Assembly: GCA_032717465.1 (NCBI GenBank)
Contig: CM064657.1
Location: forward strand, 23,583,848 to 23,647,847
Direction: 5' to 3'
Origin: Coenobita brevimanus
Taxonomy: Eukaryota > Arthropoda > Malacostraca > Decapoda > Coenobitidae
Length of the DNA stretch: 64,000 nt
Position numbers and translations under genes: made by a program. The notes under the pieces were generated by a model that saw only the letters and a program-made list of their open reading frames with translations, was not told the DNA's origin and did not search any database. This document shows positions 12,655 to 24,600 of this stretch, in pieces (position 1 is the stretch's first letter; each line of letters begins with the position of its first letter).

Positions 12655-12960
12655 TTATTGCAAGAAGAGAAATATTGCACGAAGGGTCGAGGGGCACTGC
12701 AGGAAGGAGAGGGACACTGCAAGAAGGGCTGAGGAACACTACAAGAACGAAAGGGACATTGCAAGAAGACTTAATAGACACTGCAGGAAGGAGAGGGACA
12801 TTGCAAGCAAGGTTGTAAGTCATGCAGGAAGACACTGCAAAAGGTTAAAGGACATTTCACGAACCGATGAAGAAGGGCGAGGGACGTTGCAGGAAGCGTT
12901 GAGGGAGTGGAGAGGGACACTGCAAGAAAGACTGAATGTAGGAACTGGGACGCCGCAAAA
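12655..12960 (+). repeat. Degenerate minisatellite, about 27-30 bp unit
   Basis: The phrase GGGACA(C/T)TGCA(A/G)GAAG recurs about ten times with variable linkers. ORFs in this tract are by-products. Confidence 0.75.
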
Positions 12961-13459
12961 CGGGATGAGGGAGAGAAGAGGAATATGGAAGAAATGTTAG
13001 CGAAGGTGAGAAAGGGACATTACAAGAAGAGTAAGGGAAAGGATGGGGGACATGTAAAAGGATTTAGTGTACAAGGGCGTTACAGTATGGAATCACATTA
13101 AATGAAGGACTGAGAAAACGGAAAGAAACAATGCAAGAAAAGCTGTGGGAGCGACGAAGGGAAGATTGTGAGTGTGGGTGCCTTGCGGTGTGGTGTGGCA
13201 GGATGAGGGAGCCGTCCTGCGGTTACTGCCTGACTCCTCACACCTCCTACAGACATATTACTCATTGGTCGCCGTCAACACACCTCTGTAATTTAGCTGG
13301 GTTGTTTGTTTTAGTGCTTTATTATGTTATTAGAGTGACGGCGACGTCAGTGGGTGAGTGAGTGGTCCGAATGCAGGGTTATTGAGTTACTCGCACAGTG
13401 TGAAAGCCCTCTTTTGTGTAGGTGGGTATGACAGGCAGTGTGTTAAGTGAATGGATATA
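12961..13459. other. No recognised gene
   Basis: ORFs at 12907-13101 and 13131-13361 have no recognisable domain. Confidence 0.4.
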
Positions 13460-14960
13460 GCTTAACTCCTTTACTACGAGAGGTCTCCCCAGGGCTGATT
13501 GTCTCGTTGTGGCATTGAAGTTGCTAATGGCGGTTGCTTCCATCCACGAGAGATATTCCCCATGCCGAGTAATATCGCAACGGCGGTACCAAGAATAAAA
13601 TGATATGGATATCGTCTTACTTAAGCTATGTTGTATCTTATTTATTTTCTTTTACTATACTTTTATTTACAGTCTCTTTGTATTGTAAGCATTGTTAAAA
13701 TGATCAGCTTAATGAAATAGTTGGTTGTGCTCATGCCCAGTATTATTACATCTCATTTGTTATATGAACCTTGTCATTGCATGCCACCTACCTTTTCACT
13801 GCGAGATGTCTCTTCTAATCTAAATAACACGGTCGAGCTGTAGGAAGAATGCATTTTAGAATACGCCTCAAACAGATGTTAACAGTGATTGCTTTTAACC
13901 CGTTCTCTATGGGGATTTCCCAAGCTGTAGCAACAATAAACTAAAAAGTAACGTCATTGCATTAGAGAGATAGATTTAAAGTTTATCCATCTCCTTCAAC
14001 GCAATAAAATTTCTTAACTGGTATAACATCATCTGGTTGTAGCAAGAAACAAACTGAAGAGGACATTAACTCCTCCCTGTACGATGCTGCCTTCGTCATA
14101 CTTTATTCGTCCTATATCATGACAATTTTACTCAGGTAAGGGACGACTTTTCGAACTGTAGGTATCAGTTTTAACCTTCACTAACCCCTTCGCTGCAACA
14201 GGTCTCTCCAATCTGTAAAGAATCGTCAGACGGGAGGAAGAATGAAGTGTTAAAATGTCAGCCTGATGGACATCAGTTCTTTCATTGTGGTAATATCATT
14301 GCATAGTTTAATCCTGTCAGCAACAGACTGTTTTATTAATCTCAATGACCACGTCGAAAAAGAGATATAAACAGTCTCCATAAGTCATTCATTACAATGG
14401 CCTTCTTTTACAGTTTGTTTATGCTGCTACACAAGACTGATTCTATTTTAAGGAGCTTAGGAAGGCATGCTATAGTAAGACGGACAACCATTTCACTCTG
14501 ATGGTGTTTTATTTTAGTTTTTATTTTTGCTGCCTCTGGGAGATTGTAGTCTGCCTTGGAAAACCTCTCTTATTGAAGGGATTAATAAAGCCTATAATAT
14601 ATTAAAAAAAAGTTAGAAAAATCTTGACAGAGTAAAGCTGTCTGTAGATAAAAGCAACATTGGACAAGGCTTCATCGTGGTTGACCCTTTTATGCCGAGT
14701 GTACTCTAACACGATGTTGGGTGTCGTTTATAGCTACAGTAATAAGGAGAGGACCCGTAGTGATAGAACCTCTGAGCTTCACGACTACGAGCGAGTAGGT
14801 GGAGGGCGGTGAATTAGTACCTTCCCAGCAACATACCTTCTACAGTAATTTTGAGCAGTAATGGATTAAATAGGTTTTCTTATATGTGATCCGACCTTCA
14901 CCAACCCGTTCATTACGAGGAGGCTCTCTTAAGCTCAATAAATCGTCTTACAGCAGCAAG
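13460..14960. repeat. Cluster of a highly degenerate dispersed repeat
   Basis: Variants of CTTAACCCCTTCACTACGAG, AGGTCTCCCCTAAGCTGAAT and AAAATCGTC...GGTAGCAAGAATG appear near 13461, 13543, 13800, 14090, 14181 and 14901. They are too diverged to be recent and recur across the window in both orientations. Confidence 0.6.
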
Positions 14961-14999
14961 AAGTACAAAAAAATAAACGTATTGGAGGAATCAGGGATG

Positions 15000-15545
15000 T
15001 TGTCTAATGAGTGGATGAAGACGGACGGGATGGAAAAACTTGCACCCCTAGCCAGTGTAAGACAGGAGAGGCTTGAGTGCGGACAGGCAGCTCCTTCAGG
15101 CCAACCGCACGTTTCATAGGTCAGCAACACAGACATCGCCGTTTCCAAGGAGTTAAAGAAGTTATTTAATACAGATACAACCATCTTAAACCTCTCAGTA
15201 GAATCCTTTGACAGCAAAAACTAACACAAAAATGGAGGAGTTGAAATTCTAATATAAGAGTGAGTGAAGACAAACAGGAAGGAATAAAGCTTGTACCGTC
15301 AATACCCTTATCATCCATAACCTCACAGTAAAATCCTCTGACAGCTGAAAACAGCACAGAAAGGGAGAAGGGGCATATTACTTTAATGATGGAGTTAAAA
15401 TTCCAATATGTGAATGTATGAAGACAGACAGGAAGGAATAAAGCCTGTACCGTCAATACCCTTCAGCCGGTGTTAGGAGAGCCTTGAGTGTGGATACCGG
15501 GAGCCCGTCAACCGAACCCCACGTCTTCCATCAGGCCAAAAATAT
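15000..15545 (+). repeat. Local tandem duplication, about 137-bp unit, diverged
   Basis: Blocks such as AGTAAAATCCTCTGACAGC, AATTCCAATAT and GACAGGAAGGAATAAAGC then TGTACCGTCAATACCCTT occur at 15190-15312 and 15327-15464. A looser third copy lies near 15005-15130. Confidence 0.7.
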
Positions 15546-16520
15546 TCCCTCACTCAGGATGTGGTAATCATAGGAGGCAGAGCTGAATTTCTGGGCATTA
15601 TTTTGACGTATGGCGACAACAAACGCGCTGAAGGAGGAATGGAGTGGTTTATGGGTGGGTCCGCGTCACTGGGAGGGGTGGTTGATGGGATGAGAGTGAG
15701 GAGGAGGGAGGACCAATGGTTTCATACTCCTCCCTCCTGTAAGTTAGTCCCATGTAATACAATGGCATGTTTTAAAACTTATTCTTTGATGCTTTTGTTT
15801 ACATGACGGGAGACCTCGAGGAACTCTTATTTAGGAGGGTGAGAGGTGAGATAACAAATAGTCTTGAACACATCATCGTTTAAGATAGTCCCATTTATTT
15901 TGACAGCGTGTTCTAAAATGTGTAGCTGCCACCACCGGATGCGAATATTAAGTGTAGAAGAAACTGGCGGCAAAGCGTTATTAACACACAGCTCTGAGCG
16001 TGAGGGAAATGGCAAGACATGTGGCATCAAACACGTCCTTGCTACAATATCATCCCCTTAGTATGATAGCTTGTGTTTATTTTCTTTATTTTTGTCAGGT
16101 CCATACGATGTTTTTAATTTCGGGGAACCTTCGGACTGAAAGTGTTAGCAGCAGTCACACCAAAAAAAAAAAAAATACACTTTTTAATTTTTATTTTCTG
16201 ACCATCGAGCAGTCGTCTTTATTCACCTCTCTTTGTGAAAATTAATTGCAAGGGCGGGAAGGTGTTGATAAGTCTCCAATTTTTTAGCTTTCAAACATAC
16301 AAGAAAAGAGAGATTGGCCTCTCTGCCTCAGTACTGAGTGCACTGGACACTGTGTCGTGCAATGAACCACATCTAATGTCCATCGTTATTTCAATAATGA
16401 TAGTCTGAAATTGAGGGGATTACTTACACTTTCACCCTCATAGTTTTAAGAACACAGTCCTTATGCCTGGCTGTATCAACAAACTATTTGGCAGTATATG
16501 AGAATGGGTATACATCCTGG

Positions 16521-16522
<2 letters not shown>
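15546..16522. other. No recognised gene
   Basis: ORFs at 15561-15806, 15827-16061 and 16000-16245 show no domain. Short A and T runs only. Confidence 0.4.

Positions 16523-16595
<73 letters not shown>
16523..16595. repeat. (AT)n microsatellite
   Basis: A pure AT dinucleotide run followed by imperfect GATA units. Confidence 0.95.
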
Positions 16596-16599
<4 letters not shown>

Positions 16600-16789
16600 G
16601 ACAGATAGGTAGATAGATAAAGTGAATGAGTGCTATTAAGAATTCCAAGGACTTCAATGAGAAGCACATGGAGGTGTGACCCATTTTCACTGCACACTTT
16701 GGTAATAGCTCATCAATGTTTCCGAACTTTCCTAGCCCATCAGTAATAATAATGATAATAATAGTAGTAGTAGTAGTAGCAGTAGTAAG

Positions 16790-17432
16790 TAGATGTGGAG
16801 TTTCTTCCTGTGTATTCAGAGAGTACATGGAAATTCCATACCCAATCCTGCAATGTTAATGCCGATTTGAAAGTATTACATAGTAGTAGTAGTAGTAGTA
16901 GTAAGGGGATGGGGGCCCATTCTACTAAGATATCAAAGCGATACCTTTCCCCTATTTTGTATGCTTTATTAGTATTGGAAGGAGTTGACCTCCCTAAAAA
17001 CCGTGGTGGAATATTTTTATGTAGTGGGGGACAGTATCAGGGAAGCAGACGAACTGATTTGAGAAGTTTCGTTGAAGTGCATGTGCTCGCGCTTCACAAA
17101 TATCGCTTTACGAATGACAGTTCATTGTACAACATGTACTAAGATATCCAAGTCATATCTACGCTTCTTTAACTGTTCCTAAAAATTCTTTATTTAAGTG
17201 AGGGGGGCTGACCCCCTTAAAAATCATGGCTAGAAAATTGTATATAGTGGAAGACCTTCGGCGTAACCAGAATAACTCATAAGGGAAGTATCATTTAAAT
17301 CAGTTAAATAACCTAGGGGAGTTAAGGCACAGACACACAGACAGACTCGCACTCAGACAGGATGAATCTCACACTAAAGTATACGGCGAATTGCCGGAAA
17401 AGATACTATCGTGCAAAATAATGATAATATTA
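16790..17432 (+). repeat. Hairpin-bearing tandem repeat element, copy 1, with microsatellite-bounded core
   Basis: It begins with GTGGAGTTTCTTCCTGTG, has ACTAAGATATCAA blocks near 16924 and 17139, and has a GGGGGCTGACCCCC hairpin near 17204 followed by TTAAAAATCATGGC and GTGGAAGACCTTCGG. It ends in a (CA/GACA)-rich tail near 17330. A 65-bp core (17368-17432) shared with 37690-37756 and 43034-43100 follows. The same element is longer at 41787-42686. The encoded function, if any, is unknown. Confidence 0.65.
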
Positions 17433-17536
17433 ATGAATGAATACTGTTAGAATTGGGGGCCTTCAGTGATAAGTGAAAAAAAAAAAAAGTGGTCCATTTT
17501 TGCTGATCATTCTGTTGATTACAACGCCCACACTTT

Positions 17537-17715
<179 letters not shown>

Positions 17716-18237
17716 ATGCTTTCTCTTTTTATACCCGACCAATCTCATATGTAATAATGAAGATAGGGTGATGATGGTGATGATGATGATGATGACAGGG
17801 GAACCCATTTCCTATCCTCGCCCGCTGGAGATTGACGAGGGAGTGGTGGTGGGGGTGGGAGTGGGGCGCAGGTAGGTAGTGAGGTCCATCCAGTTCCAGT
17901 CCCGTCGCAGGCCAGATGGTCGCGGATTTATTTAGGAAAGGCCGATGGGGTGTAATTTCTGGCGAGGTGTGTTTATGCAGGGGTGAAGTGGCGCCCTGGA
18001 TGACATTTTTACTACGGGAAGACCAAAATTGCTGACCATATTATAATCATGGTGCTTCGTTGGGTAAATAAGGAGGGCAGTGATATATAAGTTAGAGAAC
18101 ATTATTTACGTAACTGACAGTTCATTTACGAAGTACTGAAGTAGATGTGGCCGTCCGTCTTTCCTCGCTGTTCCTTCCAACGCACCTTGTAACTTACGAC
18201 TTGACGTCCGCACACTTAAGTGGAGCTGAGAATAATC
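17716..18237. other. No recognised gene
   Basis: A short GAT repeat at 17768-17796 is the only structure noted. Confidence 0.4.
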
Positions 18238-18470
18238 TAGCGTCGTATTCTAGATAGTATGGAGGTTTCTTATTCCGCATTCCTTAGTGATTTATTCTGC
18301 ATGTAACACTATCACATTCTCTTGTATGTTACTTATGTAAATCTAATTTCGACATGATTTGCTTCAGTATAATTTAAGAGGATATGAATATGTAATATGC
18401 AAACAAAATTTCTGAGGAAGAGATTTTACGAAATCTTCAAAACCACTCAATAGGCGGGGGAGGCAGGTGG
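18238..18470. mobile_element. MITE copy M2 of the CCTTAGCGATTTA family
   Basis: The left part carries CCTTAGTGATTTATTCTGC (18282-18300) and the right part TGTAATATGCAAAC with TCTGAGGAAG (18391-18420), inverted relative to each other. The internal CATTCTCTTGTATGTTACTT is shared with other copies. Outer CGTCGTATTC/AATAGGCGGGG ends are weak. Confidence 0.65.
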
Positions 18471-18672
18471 CAGGGACAGAGAGCAGGACGGAGCTTCAGG
18501 CCCTGTGAATTTGCCTGATCAGAAGGCTCTAGTGTTTTTCTCGTGCACAAACCTCCACAGATCGCAAGAAATAATGGTAATATCTCAAGAATAACGCTGA
18601 CATATGGATACAATCGGTAGTTGATGCCACTGTATGAGCCTGGATATTGAGTGTGTAAATACCTCTGGATCT

Positions 18673-18889
18673 AGGACCGTATTTATAAACCTTTCTAAAC
18701 TTGTGTATGAAATTCCATGTCTATACATTAGCCTTCTGTCATACAAGTACCAGTCACTGCACTGTCAAATTAAAGTTAATTTAAAGTGAGAAAAATGCAA
18801 GAAAGACAAGCCATCTTTGATCATAATTGACAATCATGGAGACTTTTTTATTGTAAAAATTTGCTGTGATCCTTTATAAATACGACCCT
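18673..18889. mobile_element. MITE with GTATTTATAAA terminal inverted repeats, 217 bp
   Basis: AGGACCGTATTTATAAA (18673-18689) is the near-perfect inverse of TTTATAAATACGACCCT (18873-18889). The interior is AT-rich and non-coding. No clear TSD. The small size and inverted ends indicate a non-autonomous DNA element. Confidence 0.75.
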
Positions 18890-19837
18890 TGGTGTCAAAA
18901 GTGTTAAAATGGCATTCTTGCTTGAAGGTAACAGCTTGGAGGGAAGCAGGTCATTTAGATACTGGATGAGTCTACTTGAGCTCAGAATGATGAAAGTTAT
19001 TGCTGTGTTTTATTTTCTTCTTTTAACCTTGAAGATTATATCGCATGAACCTGTATTGCCAACGATATCTTGTCCAACGGCATACCTCAGAGGACATGTT
19101 AAGGACAAATGTCATATTCGCCAACAAACGTTGTCAAATCTTTATTGAATTCGATCTTCAGTAAAGCCTTTGTTCAGTGCATCACAGACTAACCATTGCT
19201 ATATACGTCAAACATTTACTTAATGTTTTTTAATTAACCTTTTATATCACAGAGAGAAATATAAATATCATGGGTTCCTTTTATTAGTAATATATGCTGT
19301 CACTCGTGGATGTAGATTCTGGGGGGACTGAAGGGATAATTCTCCTCTTACAACTAGGCTCAAAGGGATATCCTATTTAATCATCCCCCCACAAACAATT
19401 CAAATAATCATGAAAAATGTACAGTTACACCTACAGTTACACTTAAAATACTTTACAATACTTGAAGCCTTCACACTGATAAAGCAGTTATTACAAAAAT
19501 ACAGAAAAACTGTAGTTCTCGAAAATATAGTAACGTACGGATATGTAATCTGATCCGACATACCAAACTAATCTTTTAAAATGAATACCATTGTGATGAT
19601 GCAGTGGTGTTAGATTTAAAGTACAAGTAAAGAATTGCACATTTCTAGTTGTTTTGCTTCGTAATTGACATTCTGCCTTCTTTGTTAGATGTTATACTCA
19701 AACAGCTGTATCACTTCACTTCCCTCGGCGGTGGCCCCTCTGCTCTCTATATCTAAGTATTCTTTAGTCCCAGAAGCCATCCTCCCAGAAATCAGAATGA
19801 ATCTCCGCCAGTGCTGGTGGTCGATTTGATATCTTTT
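18890..19837. other. No recognised gene
   Basis: The ORF at 18909-19148 has a hydrophobic stretch but no recognisable family. The rest is AT-rich without structure that I can name. Confidence 0.4.
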
Positions 19838-19860
19838 TTTTCTCTCTTTTTTTAAATAAC

Positions 19861-21006
19861 AGAACAGAAGCGTTCATGGATTTGGAGAAAGCATATGACA
19901 GGGTGGATAGACAAGGATTGTGGAAAGTGTTAAGAATATATGGAGTAGATGGGAAGTTGTTGAATGCTGTGAAGAGTATGTACGATGGTGCGAAGGCTGC
20001 AGTGCGTGTGGATGGTGAACTAAGTGAATTTTCCTCTTTGAAAGTTGGTTTGAAACAGGGATGTGTCATGTCTCCATGGTTGTTCAATATGTACATGGAT
20101 GGGGTAATAAAAGAGGTACAAGGTAGGGTAGTGGATGTTGGAGTGGCCCTGGTGACAGAGGATAGTGTTTGGAAACTCCTTGCACTGTTGTTTGCAGATG
20201 ATACTGTGTTGTTGAGTGAAGACGAAGGGGAGCTGCAAGGCTTGGTGGATGAGTTTGAGAGAGTGTGTAAGAAACGGAATCTAAAGGTGAATGTAGGGAA
20301 GAGTAAAGTGATGGTCTTTGAGAGAGGTGAAGTTAGTGAATGTACAGCGAGGTTGGATGGTGAGGAATTGGAAAATGTGAGTACGTTTAAGTACGTGGGT
20401 AGTGTGATGAGTAAGGATGGAGGTTTGGAGGGTGAAGTGCTTGAAAGGGTACAGCAGGGAGGAAAGGTTGCTGTTCTCTGAAAGCAGTGATAAGAAACAG
20501 GGAAGTGAGCATGGAAGTGAAAAAGTTACTACATGACAGTATTGTGATACCAACTCTAACGTACGGAAGTGAAGCTTGGACATTGTTGGAAGGACACAAG
20601 TCAAGAGTGAGAGCAGTGGAAATGAGTTATTTAAGAGGAGCCTGTGGAGCCACGTGGAGAGACAGGCTGACGAATGAGGATATAAAGGAGCGTTGTGGTG
20701 TTGATGTGGATGTGATAGGAAGCGTTATGAGGAACACACTGAGGTGGTTTGGCCATGTGGAGAGGATGGAGGGTGAAAGACTGACGAAGAGAGTGTATGT
20801 GAGTGAGGTGGAGGGGGGAAGAGGGAGGGGGAGGTCGAGGATGAGATGGAGGGATGGGGTGGAGAGGTATATGAGAGAGGGGGGTGTGAGTTGGGAGCAG
20901 GGCAGTGAAATGGCGGGGGACAGGGCGACTTGGAGGCGATTTGTTTGTGGCCACCCCAAACGGGATTGAGGCGTCTGGCAATAGATATAGATAGATAGAA
21001 CAGAGG
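19861..21006. repeat. TSD of LINE B copy 1 (10 bp, one mismatch)
   Basis: AGAACAGAAG (19861-19870) and AGAACAGAGG (20997-21006) flank the insertion. The sequence AATAACAGAACAG lies in the LINE C 3' tail, as seen uninterrupted at 49236-49252. Confidence 0.75.
19871..20996 (+). pseudogene. LINE B copy 1: RTE-like RT, 5'-truncated
   Basis: Begins abruptly in RT motif A (FMDLEKAYDRVDR), then LKQGCVMSPWLF (motif B), LLFADDTVLLSE (motif C), KSKVMVFE, FKYVGSVM, YGSEAW, WFGHVERMEGERL and RWRDGVERY, ending in CGHPKRD and a TGA at 20967-20969. A 1-nt loss near 20473, relative to copy 3, breaks the frame. The 3' UTR is only about 20 nt before (GATA)n, an RTE-like trait. Inserted in the 3' tail of LINE C in the opposite orientation. 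Confidence 0.88.
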
Positions 21007-22661
21007 AAGGAAAAACAAATGAATAAAAAAAAAATAATCCATACACCAGATTACTCGTGTCCTCTATTCATAAAATATCTGTAACAGCTAGACTTGAACA
21101 GCTGTAGGTTGAAGTTTGTAGGGAAACAAATCTGGGGACGCGAGTTCCAGAGAGATGCAGTTCGGGGAATGAAAGAATTCTGATAGGCAGAATTTCTGCA
21201 ATATGGCTGCGTGACATTCCAGTTATGAGCGCTACCAGATGCCCGTGTAGCACGAGGGAAGGCATGGAGAGGTGGCACCATGGACGCAACTTCGTCTGAG
21301 CAATTGCCATAAAAGTATCTGTAAAATAATGCAAGGGAGGCAACTTTCCCTCTTACTTCTAGGGGAGGTAGTTTATTTGTAATGGCAGGGTTGTTAACAA
21401 TTCTAACAGCTTTGTTCTGAATTTTGTCTAGTTGTTTTAATGCAACCTCTCCACATCCATTCCACAAGGGTGAGTAATACTCAAGCTGAGAGCGCACATG
21501 ACTTATAAATTATAGCTAACTGCTCGTCAGTGAAGAAGTTACGGACTCCGTACATTAAACCAAGTTTCTTTGAGACGGTTTTAGCAAGTGATCTAACATG
21601 AGTGGCCCAGCTGAGGGTATTGTTAAGTGAGACGCCGAGAATATCAATACTTCTGGAGATGGGAATAGTAGTAGCACTGAAGGTAATGTACGAATCTGGC
21701 AATATCTGTCTATTAGTAAATTGTATATATTTAGTTTTACTAGCATTAAATGAGACAAGGTTGTTTTGTCCCCATTCACTGATCTTGTTTTATGGAGATG
21801 GCTGTACTCAGTTGAGATGTAGAGATATTAGACTTTGTAAATGGGTGTCTGAGTGTGAATGAACTATGTAGTGTTGAGTCATCTGCATATGAGTGGATGG
21901 GATTGTGGGTGACAGATAAGAGATCATTAATATGAACCAGGAACAGGGTTGGGGCCAAAACTGATCACTGCGGCACGTCGGCGTTAATTGAGTGGAAATA
22001 GGAAAATACATCATCTACTTTTACTCTTATTTTCCTATCACTGAGATGTGAGGAAATCAAAGGAACAAAAGACGTTACTCCATAGCAAGGGAGTTTGGAC
22101 AGCAGGGAACGGTGTCATACTCTGTCAAAAGCTTTAGAAATATCAAGGGCTACTGCATGAGTTTCTCCATGTAGGTCAATTGATTGATGGATGGTATGAG
22201 TTAGGAGACTGAGTATGTCAATGGTGGATCTTTCGTGGCGAAAACCATATTGTCTATCACTAATTAAGTTGTTGGATTCAAGATGTTTAACAATGTGCTT
22301 ATTAATTAAAGTTTCAAATACCTTACCAAGAGAAGATGTGACTGCTACTGGTCTGTAATCAGAGGGGTCAGAGGAATTTCCTCTCTTCGGAATTGGGAGG
22401 ATATTGGCTTCTTTCCATGAATTTTGGAATGAAGAAGTACGTATGCATAGTCTGAATAATTTTGCTAGAACAGAGGCAAGTTCAGGAGAACATTTTTTCA
22501 AAACAATTGGCGGAATTCCATCTGGGCTTGGAGCTTTGTTGGTAGGTAAATTGTCTAGGATGGATTTTACGTATCTTGTCTGTATTTTAAGTGGAACAAT
22601 TTCGGGAGCGTCAAGTTCTAGTACTGGGACGTTCTGGCTGGCATCGTCTGTGGTAGAATTT

Positions 22662-23313
22662 CTGGCAAATGTCTATCTATCTATCTATTGCCAGACGCCT
22701 CAATCCCGTTTGGGGTGGCCACAAACAAATCGCCTCCAAGTCGCCCTGTCCCCCGCCATTTCACTGCCCTGCTCCCAACTCACACACCCCTCTCTCATAT
22801 ACCTCTCCACCCCATCTCTCCATCTCATCCTCGGCCTCCCCCTCCCTCTTTCCCCCTCCACCTCACTCACATACACTCTCTTCGTCAGTCTTTGACCCTC
22901 CATCCTCTCCACATGGCCAAACCACCTCAGTGTGTTCCTCATAACGCTTCCTATCACATCCACATCAACACCACAACGCTCCTTTATATCCTCATTCGTC
23001 AGCCTGTCTCTCCATGTGACTCCACATGCTCCTCTTAAAAAACTCATTTCCACGGCTGTCACTCTTGACTTGTGTCCTTCCAACAACGTCCAAGCTTCAC
23101 TTCCGTACGTTAGAGTTGGTATCACAATACTGTCATGTAGTAACTTTTTCACTTCCATGCTCACTTCCCTGTTTCTTATCACTGCTTTCAAAGAACCAGC
23201 AACCTTTCTTCCCTGCTGTACCCTTTCAAGCACTTCACCCTCCAAACCTCCATCCTTACTCATCACACTACCGAAGTACTTAAACGTACTCACATTTTCC
23301 AATTCCTGGCAAA
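22662..23313. repeat. TSD of LINE B copy 2 (8 bp, perfect)
   Basis: CTGGCAAA occurs at 22662-22669 and 23306-23313, exactly at the two edges of the insertion. Confidence 0.75.
22670..23305 (-). pseudogene. LINE B copy 2: last ~200 codons of RT, inserted in LINE C
   Basis: On the minus strand it starts at ELENVSTFKYFGSVM, just after RT motif D, and runs open through YGSEAW, WFGHVERMEGQRL and RWRDGVERY to CGHPKRD. The short 3' UTR and a (GATA)n tail (TCTATC on the plus strand, 22671-22687) follow. It interrupts LINE C between its endonuclease and RT parts. The remaining frame is intact, but the RT catalytic motifs are absent because of 5' truncation. Confidence 0.88.
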
Positions 23314-23935
23314 AATATCGCTTTCGCACGTGGGTCATTTGTAATGTTGCCATCTGACGATTTTAGTGGAGGAATAGATGATGACTTGTTAAAGTTATTG
23401 TTGAAAGAATTAAGAGTTGACCAGAATATTCTATTGTCAATAGGGTTGTTAAGTAGTTTTTATGCATGCTTTTGAAGAAAGTTTGATTTAGCTAGATTTA
23501 TTACAGCTTTTGAATGATTTCTAGCAATTTTAAATTGAGAAAGTGATTCAGATGTTTTTGATTTTAAGTAAGAGTTATATGCTAATGACTTTTGGGCTGT
23601 TGCTCTGGCACAGTTGCCATCAAACCATTTCGGAGAGTTTGATCTTTTAGTGAACTGTTGACCTGGTATGAATAAATCCATACCAGCTAGTATTAAGTCG
23701 CAAATGTGGGAATGGGTAGAACTGGGATCACTAGAGAAGAAAGACTGGCATGGAATGTCAGCAAGATAATTCCTAAATCCATCCCAGTTTGCCCTATCAA
23801 AGTGCCATCCGGTCACCCTGACAGGTTCAGAATGGGGAGGTGTGGGGGGTTAATTAATGATGCTTTGATTAGATTGTGGTCAGAGGATCCAGGTGGTTAC
23901 AGTACCTCTATCCAGTATTGATCTGGATAGTTTGT

Positions 23936-23999
23936 CAAGAATAAATCCAAGAGATGGGCATTATGGTCAAGAATAAATCCAAGAGATGGGCATTATGGT
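23936..23999 (-). repeat. 32-bp tandem duplication within LINE C endonuclease
   Basis: CAAGAATAAATCC...TTATGGT is present twice in a row (23936-23967 and 23968-23999). Since 32 is not a multiple of 3, the duplication shifts the frame and ends the endonuclease ORF. Confidence 0.9.
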
Positions 24000-24600
24000 C
24001 AGGATTATCAGGTATTCTGGCTGGTTGCTTTACCAGCTGCGTGAGATTAAACGATTCCGCAAACAGCTCGCACTCTAGACCAGCGTCGTCAGTCTTGGCA
24101 GAATGAAATAACCATTCAACATTATGTATGTTAAAATCACCCAAAATGGTAATTTCGGTGTTAAGGGTTAGGTTAAGTTTACTCAACTGTGTGGAAATGG
24201 AATCAAATACACTGGGTTCCGAAGAAGCATTGGGGTAGCAATAGACTACACAGATATATTTGGTAATATTTTGACAATTTAATTTATACAATGAGTAATC
24301 AAAACTGGATGAAGTGATGTTTATAATTGTGTCAACTGCATATTGGGATTTGATATAAGAACAGGTGCCGCCCTTGTTACAGAAATTTGTGAGGAGATAG
24401 CGGGAAAACAAAATGGGGATATATCAGTAGAGGGTAAGATTTGTGGTTCAATGAGGAAAAGGGCCAGAAGGGATATGGACTGAAGGAAAAAATGAACAGA
24501 GTTTAAATTTGTGCTAAGGTCGCGGATGTTGGTGAAGAATAAGGCCGCACTTTCACTTCTCCGCTGGCGAGCATCACTGGAAATTGCAAAGAGTCGCTGC

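Larger units (their letters stand above)
19838..24600 (-). pseudogene. LINE C (Jockey/CR1-like): endonuclease and RT, split by two LINE B insertions
   Basis: Minus-strand APE-type non-LTR element. From its 5' end: endonuclease start NIRDLSTNLNSV near 24525, YCYPNASSEP and GDFNIHNVEW (about 24245-24115), DLFLT, GSSDHNLI near 23880; a linker; then RT blocks PIPKRGNSSDPSDYRP (about 22400-22350), YGFRHERSTIDIL (about 22250-22210), DISKAFDRV near 22140, ADDSTLH near 21880, ILGVSLNN near 21635, SQLEYYSPLW near 21485, and the family C-terminus ending at 21051. The 3' tail is A-rich and reaches the T run at 19838. Frameshifts, a 32-bp duplication (23936-23999) and insertions at 19871-20996 and 22670-23305 make it dead. 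It provides the host site for LINE B. The clade is inferred from motif style. Confidence 0.87.

Noticed and set aside
18909..19148. 79-aa ORF with a hydrophobic segment as a secreted peptide
   Set aside because: The hydrophobic part is internal, there is no cleavage context that I trust, and base composition matches the flanks.
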